Source of the DNA: UBA5078 sp041175045
Lineage (GTDB): Bacteria > Pseudomonadota > Gammaproteobacteria > Pseudomonadales > Pseudohongiellaceae
Direction: 5' to 3'
DNA: 6,915 bases
NCBI GenBank assembly: GCA_041175045.1
Contig: JBEDFR010000111.1
Coordinates: 1 to 6,915 of the forward strand
Shown here piece by piece: positions 1 to 6,585 of this stretch (position 1 is the stretch's first letter; the number at the start of each line of letters is the position of its first letter). Made by a program: the position numbers and the translations under genes. Under the pieces are notes generated by a model. It was not told the DNA's origin and did not search any database. It saw nothing but the letters and a program-made list of their open reading frames with translations.

Positions 1-1527
1 CCCTCTCGCGTCTTCCGTCTGCCGTTCAACCCCGCCGATTCCGGCAAGGGCTATACCCTCGCCCAGAAAATGGTCGGCAAGGCCTGCGGCGTGAAGGGCG
101 TGCGTCCGGGCAGCTACTGCGAACCGAAGATGACCACCGTGGGCTCTCAGGACACCACCGGCCCGATGACCCGCGACGAACTCAAGGACCTGGCCTGTCT
201 CGGCTTCTCCGCCGATCTGGTCATGCAGTCCTTCTGTCACACGGCCGCGTATCCGAAGCCCGTGGACATCGAGACCCAGCACACGCTGCCCGACTTCATC
301 CAGACGCGCGGCGGTGTCGCGCTGCGTCCGGGCGACGGCATCATCCACTCCTGGCTGAACCGCATGCTGCTGCCCGACACCGTGGGCACCGGCGGCGACT
401 CGCACACCCGCTTCCCGATCGGCATCTCCTTCCCGGCCGGCTCCGGTCTGGTGGCCTTCGCCGCTGCCACCGGCGTGATTCCGCTCGACATGCCCGAATC
501 CGTGCTCGTGCGCTTCAAGGGCGAAATGCAGCCGGGCATCACGCTGCGTGACCTGGTGAACGCGATTCCGTATGCCGCGCTGCAATCCGGCGATCTGACC
601 GTGGAGAAGAAAGGCAAGAAGAACATCTTCTCCGGCCGCATCCTGGAGATCGAAGGGTTGCCGAACCTGAAGGTGGAACAGGCCTTCGAACTCTCCGATG
701 CCTCTGCCGAGCGCTCTGCCGGCGGCTGCACGATTCGCTTGAACAAGGAACCGATCATCGAGTACTTCAACTCCAACATCACCCTGCTGCGCTGGATGAT
801 CAGCGAGGGCTATGGCGATGCCCGTACGCTGGAGCGTCGCGCCCGTGCCATGGAGGAGTGGCTGAAAGACCCGCAACTGCTGGAGCCGGACCCGGACGCC
901 GAGTACTACAAGATCATCGAGATCGACCTGAACGAGATCAAGGAACCCCTGCTGGCCTGTCCGAACGACCCGGACGACATCAAGCCCCTGTCCGCCGTGC
1001 AGGGCACGAAGATCGACGAGGTCTTCATCGGTTCCTGCATGACCAACATCGGTCACTTCCGTGCCGCCAGCGTGGTGCTGAAGCAGGTCAAGGGCGTGCT
1101 GCCCACGCGCCTGTGGGTGGCACCGCCGACCAAGATGGACCAGCATCAACTGGTGGAAGAAGGCATCTACAGCGTGTTCGGCGTGTCCGGTGCGCGCACC
1201 GAGATGCCGGGCTGTTCTCTGTGCATGGGCAACCAGGCGCGGGTGGCACCGAATTCCACCGTGGTCTCTACGTCCACCCGCAACTTCCCCAACCGCCTGG
1301 GCGAAGGTGCGAACGTGTTCCTGGCGTCCTCTGAACTGGCGGCTGTCAGCTCGGCCCTCGGCCGCATTCCGACCATGGAGGAGTATCTGGCCTACATGAA
1401 GAATGTGGACACCCTGGCAGGCTCGATCTACCGCTACCTGAACTTCAACGAGATCAAGTCCTACATGGACGCCGCCGAGCGGGCGAAGAGCATTCCGCTG
1501 GTGAATATCCGCGAAGTCGCGGCCTGA
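1..1527 (+). CDS. acnB: Aconitate hydratase B (bifunctional aconitase / 2-methylisocitrate dehydratase), C-terminal part, 5'-truncated by window edge
   Basis: Cytoplasmic [4Fe-4S] enzyme of the TCA cycle that interconverts citrate and isocitrate via cis-aconitate; AcnB family members also act on 2-methyl-cis-aconitate. The frame is open from base 1, so the true start lies outside; 508 residues are visible. The cluster cysteines are present at fragment residues 346 (in GSCMTN), 405 and 408 (in GCSLCMG). Their spacing of 59 and 3 equals that of E. coli AcnB C710/C769/C772, so the fragment begins near E. coli residue 365, roughly where the swivel domain gives way to the catalytic domains. The GGDSHTR motif and the arginines at 427 and 432 (in STRNFPNR, matching R791 and R796) are also present, so the visible part looks catalytically intact. 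By this offset the whole protein would be about 872 residues, against 865 in E. coli, with the extra residues at the C-terminus. The HEAT-like and most of the swivel domain are off-window. The gene is followed by its own terminator and a convergent operon. Confidence 0.97.
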   Translation, partial: PSRVFRLPFNPADSGKGYTLAQKMVGKACGVKGVRPGSYCEPKMTTVGSQDTTGPMTRDELKDLACLGFSADLVMQSFCHTAAYPKPVDIETQHTLPDFIQTRGGVALRPGDGIIHSWLNRMLLPDTVGTGGDSHTRFPIGISFPAGSGLVAFAAATGVIPLDMPESVLVRFKGEMQPGITLRDLVNAIPYAALQSGDLTVEKKGKKNIFSGRILEIEGLPNLKVEQAFELSDASAERSAGGCTIRLNKEPIIEYFNSNITLLRWMISEGYGDARTLERRARAMEEWLKDPQLLEPDPDAEYYKIIEIDLNEIKEPLLACPNDPDDIKPLSAVQGTKIDEVFIGSCMTNIGHFRAASVVLKQVKGVLPTRLWVAPPTKMDQHQLVEEGIYSVFGVSGARTEMPGCSLCMGNQARVAPNSTVVSTSTRNFPNRLGEGANVFLASSELAAVSSALGRIPTMEEYLAYMKNVDTLAGSIYRYLNFNEIKSYMDAAERAKSIPLVNIREVAA

Positions 1528-1543
1528 TCCAGTAGAAGCAGAC

Positions 1544-1596
1544 GTGCCAGGGCCCGGGACGCTGGCGGCAGCCAGTTTCCCGGGCCCTGGCGTTTT
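1544..1596 (+). terminator. Rho-independent terminator of acnB, nested hairpin
   Basis: It starts 16 nt after the acnB stop. A perfect 14-bp inverted repeat (GCCAGGGCCCGGGA at 1546-1559, its complement at 1578-1591) encloses an 18-nt loop. That loop contains a second perfect 5-bp stem (CTGGC 1562-1566, GCCAG 1571-1575). The outer stem is followed by G and TTTT (1593-1596). The T run is short but the stem is very GC-rich. No T run follows the stem on the minus strand, so it should act mainly on acnB transcripts, although the hairpin could slow or stabilise the 3' end of the convergent pump operon, whose last stop codon is only 11 nt beyond. The T-tract is weak, so efficiency is uncertain. Confidence 0.8.
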
Positions 1597-1606
1597 CTGC
1601 GTTCGC

Positions 1607-3049
1607 TCAGCGCGGAATGTCCGCCGCCTGCCAGCCCCCGCCCAGTGCCTGATACAGACTGATCTGCGTGTTCAACTGCTGCAGCTTGGTGTCCAGCACC
1701 GCGTTGCGGCTGGAGAACAAGGTGTTCTGCGTGGTCAGGACTGTCTGGAACTCCGTCACGCCCTCGGCGTAACGCACCTGGGCGATACGGAAGGATTCCT
1801 CGGCTGCGCCCAGATTCTGCAGCGCTACCGCCACCTGTTCCTCCTGCAGCTGCACCGCACTCAGCAACACCTCCACTTCATTGAAGGCCACGAGCGCCGC
1901 TCGACGGAAGCTTGCCAGGGCATTCTCCATGACCAGCTGCCGTGTCTGCAGCGCACGATCCCGCTGACCGGTATCCAGCACAGTCTGCAGCACTGTGGCG
2001 CCGGCGTTGATGAACTGATCCGGCGAGCTGAGCAGTGCCGTCAGCGAGCTGCTGCTGGCGTTGACACTGCCCGTCAGCGACAGGCTCGGGAAATAATCGG
2101 TGCGGGCGATGTCGACGCCGGCCACGGCGCTGCGCAGCTGGGCCTCGGCCTGGACCAGGTCGGGACGCCGCAACAACAGTTCCGACGGCAGACCCGCCTG
2201 CACGGACGGCACCACCACGTTCTGCAGCGTCTGCCCCTGTACCTCTAAACCCTGCACATGACGACCTGTCAGCAGCGCCAGGGACGAGAGCGCCGCCAGC
2301 TCGCTCTGCTCCAACGCGCGCAGGGCTGCCTGCTCGCGCTGCAGGGCAATGCGCTGCTGCAGCGCCTCGATGGGAACGGCCACACCCGCGGCCACTCGGG
2401 CATCGGCAATGGCACTGATGGCCTGGGCATTGGCCACGTTCTGTGTCGCCGCGACCAGCTTGTCGCGGATCAGCAGCAGCTGGAAATAGGTGGAGGCTGA
2501 CGTGCCCAGCGTGGTCAGGGCGATATCGGCCGTCTGAGCAGCGCGGGACTCGTAGTCCGCCAGCGCCTGGGTGTAGACCGCCGGGCGACTCAGGACGTCG
2601 GCATAGGACACGGACCCCGTGAGGGAGAACGGTGTGCCCTCGTTGTTGCTCTCATCCTGGCCAGCCACCCGTGTCTGCCGGAACGAGGCCCCGGTACCCA
2701 GGGTCACGCTGGCACGGGGCAGCAGATTGAAGCCCGCCTCCTCCAGCGCCACCTGGGCCGACTGCAGATTGCGCAGGTTGTTCGCCAGATCCAGATTGCC
2801 GGCCTGTACCTGGGCGATCAGCGCCGTCAATTCGGCATCGCCGAAACTGGTCCACCAGTCCACCGCTGGCCAGGCGGGCGCCGCAGCGGGGTCTGTCTGC
2901 TCCGCGCGCAGCGTGAATCCGGCCGGTACATCGGCCGGCTCGAGCGTGGGGACCTGTGTCTGCACGCAAGCGGCCAGCGGCAGCAGGGACAGGGCCAGCA
3001 GCAAGGTTCTTGAAGGGGTCAAGGGCATGATGTGCAGAGTCCTATTCAT
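1607..3049 (-). CDS. Outer-membrane efflux lipoprotein, NodT/OprM family (channel of the MacAB-type pump)
   Basis: Outer-membrane factor expected to form a trimeric beta-barrel plus periplasmic alpha-helical duct, the exit of the tripartite pump encoded with macA and macB. Residues 1-27 are a lipoprotein signal peptide ending in lipobox LAAC, with Cys28 the lipidation site. The +2 residue is Val, not Asp, consistent with outer-membrane sorting. Two OEP repeats follow; family hallmarks are GLPSELLLRRPDLVQAEAQL at 286-305, the duct-tip loops AAGVAVPIEAL (220-230) and YAEGVTEFQTVL (427-438), and a C-terminal LYQALGGGW (465-473). The length of 480 aa is normal for the family. The first ATG (3049) overlaps the macB stop by 8 nt but lacks a clear Shine-Dalgarno. 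The alternative ATG at 3028 (M8) has AGGA 11 nt upstream and would still leave a normal 20-residue signal peptide, so the start is ambiguous. It is the last gene of the operon. The pump partnership is inferred from gene order. Confidence 0.93.
   Translation of the reverse strand: MNRTLHIMPLTPSRTLLLALSLLPLAACVQTQVPTLEPADVPAGFTLRAEQTDPAAAPAWPAVDWWTSFGDAELTALIAQVQAGNLDLANNLRNLQSAQVALEEAGFNLLPRASVTLGTGASFRQTRVAGQDESNNEGTPFSLTGSVSYADVLSRPAVYTQALADYESRAAQTADIALTTLGTSASTYFQLLLIRDKLVAATQNVANAQAISAIADARVAAGVAVPIEALQQRIALQREQAALRALEQSELAALSSLALLTGRHVQGLEVQGQTLQNVVVPSVQAGLPSELLLRRPDLVQAEAQLRSAVAGVDIARTDYFPSLSLTGSVNASSSSLTALLSSPDQFINAGATVLQTVLDTGQRDRALQTRQLVMENALASFRRAALVAFNEVEVLLSAVQLQEEQVAVALQNLGAAEESFRIAQVRYAEGVTEFQTVLTTQNTLFSSRNAVLDTKLQQLNTQISLYQALGGGWQAADIPR
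3040..3043 (-). promoter_or_regulatory. Possible ribosome binding site (AGGA) for the internal start of the channel gene
   Basis: On the minus strand AGGA overlaps the macB stop codon region and lies 11 nt before the ATG at 3028. The upstream ATG at 3049 has no comparable purine run. The spacing is longer than usual, so this only weakly favours the shorter product. Confidence 0.35.
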
Positions 3050-5081
3050 TGGCGAGCGCCACGACAGGGTCGAGTCGCGCCGCCTTGCGTGCCGGGGTGA
3101 AACCGAAGATCAGGCCAGTGGCCGCCGCGCAGCAGAAGGCCAGCACCATGGGGGCCGTGGTGAATTCCACCGCGATGCCGAAACGTATCAGCAGCAGTCC
3201 CGTGCCGATGCCGATGGCCACGCCCAGCACGCCGCCCACCGCCGACACCACGATGGCCTCGGACAGAAACTGGGAAAGGATGTCGAACTGCCGCGCGCCG
3301 GTGGCCATGCGGATGCCGATCTCCCGCGTGCGCTCCGTCACCGACACCAGCATGATGTTCATCACCCCGATGCCGCCCACCAGCAAGGAGATGGCGGCCA
3401 CCGAACCCAGCAGCATGGTGAAGGTGTCCTGCGAGGCCGACACCGTTTCAAGTAGTTCCGCACTGTTGAACACACGAAAATCCTGGGTGCCGTGCCGCAC
3501 TACCATGAATTCGATGAGGTCCTGCTCCGTCTTGTCGATCAGATCAATGTTGTCCACCGCCACCGCGATCGAGCGCGCGTAGCGCTGCCCGAACAGACGC
3601 AGCGCACCAGTCTTGAGCGGCACGAAGACGGCATCGTCCTGGTCATTGCCCCCCTGCCCCGAGGCGCCTTTGCGCGTCAGCACGCCAATGATCTGGAAGG
3701 GCACATTGCGAATCAGGATGTACTCGCCCAGGGGATTGCCGCCATCGGGAAACATCTCGGCCGCCACGGTGGCGCCCAGCACCGCCACGGCGGCATAGGT
3801 GTCGCTGTCCTCGCGGGTGAAGTAGATGCCCTGAGCCAACGGCCAGCTGCGGATGGCCGGCATGGACTCGGTATTGGCAATCACCGTGGTTTGATAGTCC
3901 TGTCGTCCGTGGCGCACCGTCTGGCTGCCCTGGATCTCGGGCAGTGTGCCGATGACATTGGGCACCCCGTCGACGATGGCATCGGCGTCTTCGAAGGTCA
4001 GAGTCGACGGCGACGGTCCCCGCTGGCCGGGCACTCGCGCCGGCTGCAAGGTCAGCATGTTGGAGCCGATGGCGCTGATGCGCTCGACGATCTGCTGGCG
4101 GGCACCCTCCCCGATGGCCAGCATGGCCACCACAGAAGCTACCCCGATGACGATGCCGAGCAGGGTCAGGAAGGTGCGGAAGAGGTTCGCAGTGAGCGAA
4201 CGCATGGCCATGCGAATGGCCTCGCTGATGCCGGTCAGGGGCGAAGCCACGCGGCGATTGAGGAACAGCTCGCGCAGCTTGTGATTGTCGGCATTGCCGT
4301 GGCTTTCAGTGACGGTGCTGCGGTCGCGGATGACCTGGCCGTCGCGGAACTCCACCACCCGGTCGGCCTGTTCGGCCAGCGCCGGGTCGTGGGTGATGAT
4401 GATCACGGTGTGACCCTGGCGCGCCAGATTCTTGAGAAGCGTCACTACTTCAGCGCCGCTCGCCGAGTCCAGCGCCCCCGTGGGTTCGTCGGCCAGGATG
4501 ATGTTGCCGCCGTTCATCAGGGCACGCGCGATCGACACCCGCTGCTGCTGGCCGCCCGAGAGCTGGCTCGGCCGATGATCCAGGCGCTCGCCCAGTCCGA
4601 GCGAGGTGAGCAGGGCTTCGGCGCGGATGCGGCGCTGCTCGGCATTGTAGCCAGCATAAATGGCCGGGATCTCGACATTCTCCAGCGCCGAGGCATGCGG
4701 CAGCAGATTGTAGCTCTGGAACACAAAGCCAAAGGCCTCGCGCCGCAGCCAGGCCAGATCGTCAGCCTCGAAATCGCGGATGTCCCGCCCACCGAAGAGA
4801 TAGGTGCCACTGGTGGGTTTGTCCAGACAGCCCAGGATGTTCATCATCGTGGACTTGCCCGAGCCGGACTGGCCGACTATGGCGACGCATTCCCCGATGT
4901 GGATCTTCAGGTCAACCCCGCGCAGGGCCCGCACTTCCACCCCGCCCGAGGTGATGTAGGTGCGGGTGATGCCGCGCAGCTCGATGATGGGAATCTCGCC
5001 GGTGACATCCGCGGCCCGCGCCGGTCCACCCGATGACGGCTGCGCGCCGAGGGCGCCGGCGTCCAGGGTCAGACTGCTCAT
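3042..5081 (-). CDS. macB: MacB-type ABC transporter, fused ATP-binding and permease protein
   Basis: Inner-membrane ATPase that works as a dimer and drives export from the periplasm through the MacA adaptor and an outer-membrane duct. The N-terminal nucleotide-binding domain (about residues 32-255) has Walker A GQSGSGKST (70-78), Q-loop Gln122, signature LSGGQ (174-178), Walker B IILADE with catalytic Glu199, D-loop ALD (203-205) and H-loop His231, all intact. A first membrane helix follows (about 301-325), then a periplasmic domain (about 330-550), and three C-terminal helices (about 553-580, 604-632, 643-665), the MacB topology. The ending TPARKAARLDPVVALANE is typical of MacB/FtsX-like permeases. 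At 679 aa it is about 30 residues longer than E. coli MacB, mostly because of an N-terminal extension rich in Ala, Gly and Ser before the ABC fold. The start is supported by GGAGG 6 nt upstream and the ATGA overlap with macA. Substrate unknown; macrolides, siderophores, peptides and lipoproteins are all handled by members of this family. Confidence 0.95.
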   Translation of the reverse strand: MSSLTLDAGALGAQPSSGGPARAADVTGEIPIIELRGITRTYITSGGVEVRALRGVDLKIHIGECVAIVGQSGSGKSTMMNILGCLDKPTSGTYLFGGRDIRDFEADDLAWLRREAFGFVFQSYNLLPHASALENVEIPAIYAGYNAEQRRIRAEALLTSLGLGERLDHRPSQLSGGQQQRVSIARALMNGGNIILADEPTGALDSASGAEVVTLLKNLARQGHTVIIITHDPALAEQADRVVEFRDGQVIRDRSTVTESHGNADNHKLRELFLNRRVASPLTGISEAIRMAMRSLTANLFRTFLTLLGIVIGVASVVAMLAIGEGARQQIVERISAIGSNMLTLQPARVPGQRGPSPSTLTFEDADAIVDGVPNVIGTLPEIQGSQTVRHGRQDYQTTVIANTESMPAIRSWPLAQGIYFTREDSDTYAAVAVLGATVAAEMFPDGGNPLGEYILIRNVPFQIIGVLTRKGASGQGGNDQDDAVFVPLKTGALRLFGQRYARSIAVAVDNIDLIDKTEQDLIEFMVVRHGTQDFRVFNSAELLETVSASQDTFTMLLGSVAAISLLVGGIGVMNIMLVSVTERTREIGIRMATGARQFDILSQFLSEAIVVSAVGGVLGVAIGIGTGLLLIRFGIAVEFTTAPMVLAFCCAAATGLIFGFTPARKAARLDPVVALANE

Positions 5082-6451
5082 CGGAAGCCTCCGCCGAAAC
5101 CGCGCGGGGCAGTGGGCGCGCCAATGGCCTGCAGCTGCTGCTGGGGTTCAGCCGCGCCTTGAATGACGCCAGCCACGACCTGCTCGCCTTCTTGCAGGCC
5201 GGAGATCACCTCGGCGCTGATGCGACTGCTGACGCCAACGACGATGTCGCGCGCCTGCTGGGTACCATCTGCCGCAACCACCGTCACGGTGGCCGGACGA
5301 CGGGCTGGCACGGTGCCATCCCCCCGCGGCGGGCGGCGACCAGCGGGACCTCCCGGGCCCTGGCGTGCAGCGGCCATGCGTGCCTGGGCATCGCCAGGAG
5401 TTCCCGCGCCAGGTGCTCCGTCAGCCGCCGCAGGCGCACCATAACTGAGCGCCCCGACCGGCACGGTCAGCACGTCATAGGCGGCGGCAGTGATGAAAAA
5501 CACCTGGGCGGTCATTTCCGGCAACAAGGTGCCATCCGCATTGTCGACATCGAACAGGCCGGTGTAGAGCACCACATTGTTCTCGATCACCGGCGTGGGC
5601 AGGATTTGTCGCAGCGCGCCGCGCCAGCGCCGCTGACCACCACTCAGGGTGGTGAAATAGATGTCCATCCCGATGCGCAGATTGCCGATGTCGGCCTCGG
5701 AGATCTCCGCCTGGACGGTCATCGTGGACAGATCGGCGATGCGCAGAATGTTGGGGGCCTGCTGGTTGGCATTCAGGGTGCGGCCTTCATTCATCTCGAT
5801 GGAGACCACTGTGCCCGCTATGGGCGCATAGATGCGAGTGAACTCGAGAGAGGTCTCTTCCGTGCTCAAGGTCGATCGACTCTGTTCGATCTGTCGCTGC
5901 AGCTGGGTATAGTTGGCTTCAGCACTGGCAAGATTGGCAAGCGCCGTGTCGTAGTCCTGCTGACTGGTGGCATTGGCCGCCATCAGACGCTCCTGCCGCT
6001 GGGCATTGGCCCGGGCGAGGTCCAGACTGGCCTGGCGCGAGTCGATCTGCGCCTCCAGTGCGGCCAGTGCAGCGCGGCTGGCCTGCACCCGGCTCGCCTG
6101 GGTGCGGGCGTCGATCTCGGCCAGCAGCTGCCCGACCTCGACCTTGTCACCCACCTCTACATAGAGTTTCTGCAACTGACCCGAGACCTGCGCACCGACA
6201 TCCACAAACTCCTTGGGCTTGAGACTGCCTGCGGACGAAATGGTGTTCTCGATATCGCCAATCTCGACACGCGCCAGCAGGGGTTGATTCTGCGTCTCGG
6301 GGCTGTCGGTGCCGCGCAGGGAATACCAGCCGCCTGCGCCGGCGAGCGCCAGCACCAGCAGCAGCCAGCGGCCACGCGCGCGCCGTTTGCGGCGGGGAGC
6401 CAGGAGGGGAGCGTCCTGCGCTCGAGTCTGAGAGTCCTGTTGCGAGCTCAT
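5078..6451 (-). CDS. macA: MacA-type periplasmic adaptor (membrane fusion protein) of an ABC efflux pump
   Basis: Inner-membrane-anchored adaptor that bridges MacB to the outer-membrane channel and stimulates its ATPase. With this start it has 457 aa: a basic stretch (20-28, RRKRRARGR), a membrane anchor (29-45), lipoyl half-motifs (about 83-114 and 202-235), an alpha-helical hairpin (115-200), a beta-barrel (about 240-320) and a membrane-proximal domain (about 325-430). The hairpin tip has the pattern RxxxLxxxxxxS (Arg152, Leu156, Ser163), known in E. coli MacA to contact the outer-membrane partner. Stretches such as QQAPNIL, SEADI, ILPTP and MTAQV match E. coli MacA as I recall it. An Ala/Gly/Pro/Arg-rich insert (about 338-386) interrupts the membrane-proximal domain. 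The ATG at 6451 is chosen because AAGGA lies 7 nt upstream; a longer in-frame ATG at 6487 has no such site and would add 12 residues. It is the first gene of the operon and its TGA overlaps the macB ATG. Confidence 0.94.
   Translation of the reverse strand: MSSQQDSQTRAQDAPLLAPRRKRRARGRWLLLVLALAGAGGWYSLRGTDSPETQNQPLLARVEIGDIENTISSAGSLKPKEFVDVGAQVSGQLQKLYVEVGDKVEVGQLLAEIDARTQASRVQASRAALAALEAQIDSRQASLDLARANAQRQERLMAANATSQQDYDTALANLASAEANYTQLQRQIEQSRSTLSTEETSLEFTRIYAPIAGTVVSIEMNEGRTLNANQQAPNILRIADLSTMTVQAEISEADIGNLRIGMDIYFTTLSGGQRRWRGALRQILPTPVIENNVVLYTGLFDVDNADGTLLPEMTAQVFFITAAAYDVLTVPVGALSYGAPAAADGAPGAGTPGDAQARMAAARQGPGGPAGRRPPRGDGTVPARRPATVTVVAADGTQQARDIVVGVSSRISAEVISGLQEGEQVVAGVIQGAAEPQQQLQAIGAPTAPRGFGGGFR
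5088..5092 (-). promoter_or_regulatory. Ribosome binding site of macB (GGAGG) inside the end of macA
   Basis: GGAGG lies 6 nt before the macB ATG, inside the glycine-rich final codons of macA (residues GGGFR). With the ATGA overlap of stop and start this fixes the macB start and suggests translational coupling of adaptor and transporter. Confidence 0.85.
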
Positions 6452-6458
6452 GCGAGTA

Positions 6459-6463
6459 TCCTT
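6459..6463 (-). promoter_or_regulatory. Ribosome binding site of macA (AAGGA)
   Basis: AAGGA lies 7 nt before the ATG at 6451 on the minus strand. It decides between this start and the upstream in-frame ATG at 6487, which has no purine-rich site before it. Confidence 0.7.
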
Positions 6464-6525
6464 GCCAGTGGAGAGCTGAATGGTCATGTGCTTGCGGTTA
6501 CGCAGGGTGAAGCATCAATCCGTCG

Positions 6526-6568
6526 AAAAAATCTGCGACTTGTCGTGAGTTTATTTCGGATCGACAAG
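6526..6568 (-). terminator. Inverted repeat plus T6 run upstream of macA; weak terminator or regulator site
   Basis: The gap 6452-6585 has no gene I can support. It holds a perfect 7-bp inverted repeat (CTTGTCG 6539-6545 and CGACAAG 6562-6568, 16-nt spacer). Read on the minus strand, the second arm is followed after 7 nt by TTTTTT (complement of 6526-6531). This could be a weak terminator for the membrane-protein gene upstream, or an operator or promoter element for macA. The stem is short, the loop large and the T run not adjacent, so neither role is secure. I saw no convincing -35/-10 pair here: TTGACC occurs on the minus strand but has no good -10 at proper spacing. Confidence 0.35.
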
Positions 6569-6585
6569 GTCAACGCGGTGACTGC

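Noticed and set aside
858..1334. Second open frame inside acnB (+1 shifted), suggesting an overlapping gene
   Set aside because: It is Arg/Gly/Ala/Pro-rich with no motif, while the acnB frame over the same bases carries the conserved iron-sulfur cysteines.
1544..2248. Plus-strand open frame of 234 codons, with a further one at 2258-2500 and another at 2619-3455
   Set aside because: All are antisense to the channel gene or its junction with macB, and the first would begin inside the acnB terminator. The His/Gln/Arg-rich translations are typical shadow frames.
3492..5036. Long open frame of 514 codons on the plus strand
   Set aside because: It lies entirely antisense to macB, whose motifs are intact. 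Its translation is rich in His, Gln, Asp, Arg and Gly with no domain pattern, as expected from the mirror frame of a GC-rich gene.
6485..6487. Upstream ATG as the start of macA (12 extra residues)
   Set aside because: No Shine-Dalgarno precedes it, whereas AAGGA stands 7 nt before the ATG at 6451. It remains possible but is less likely.
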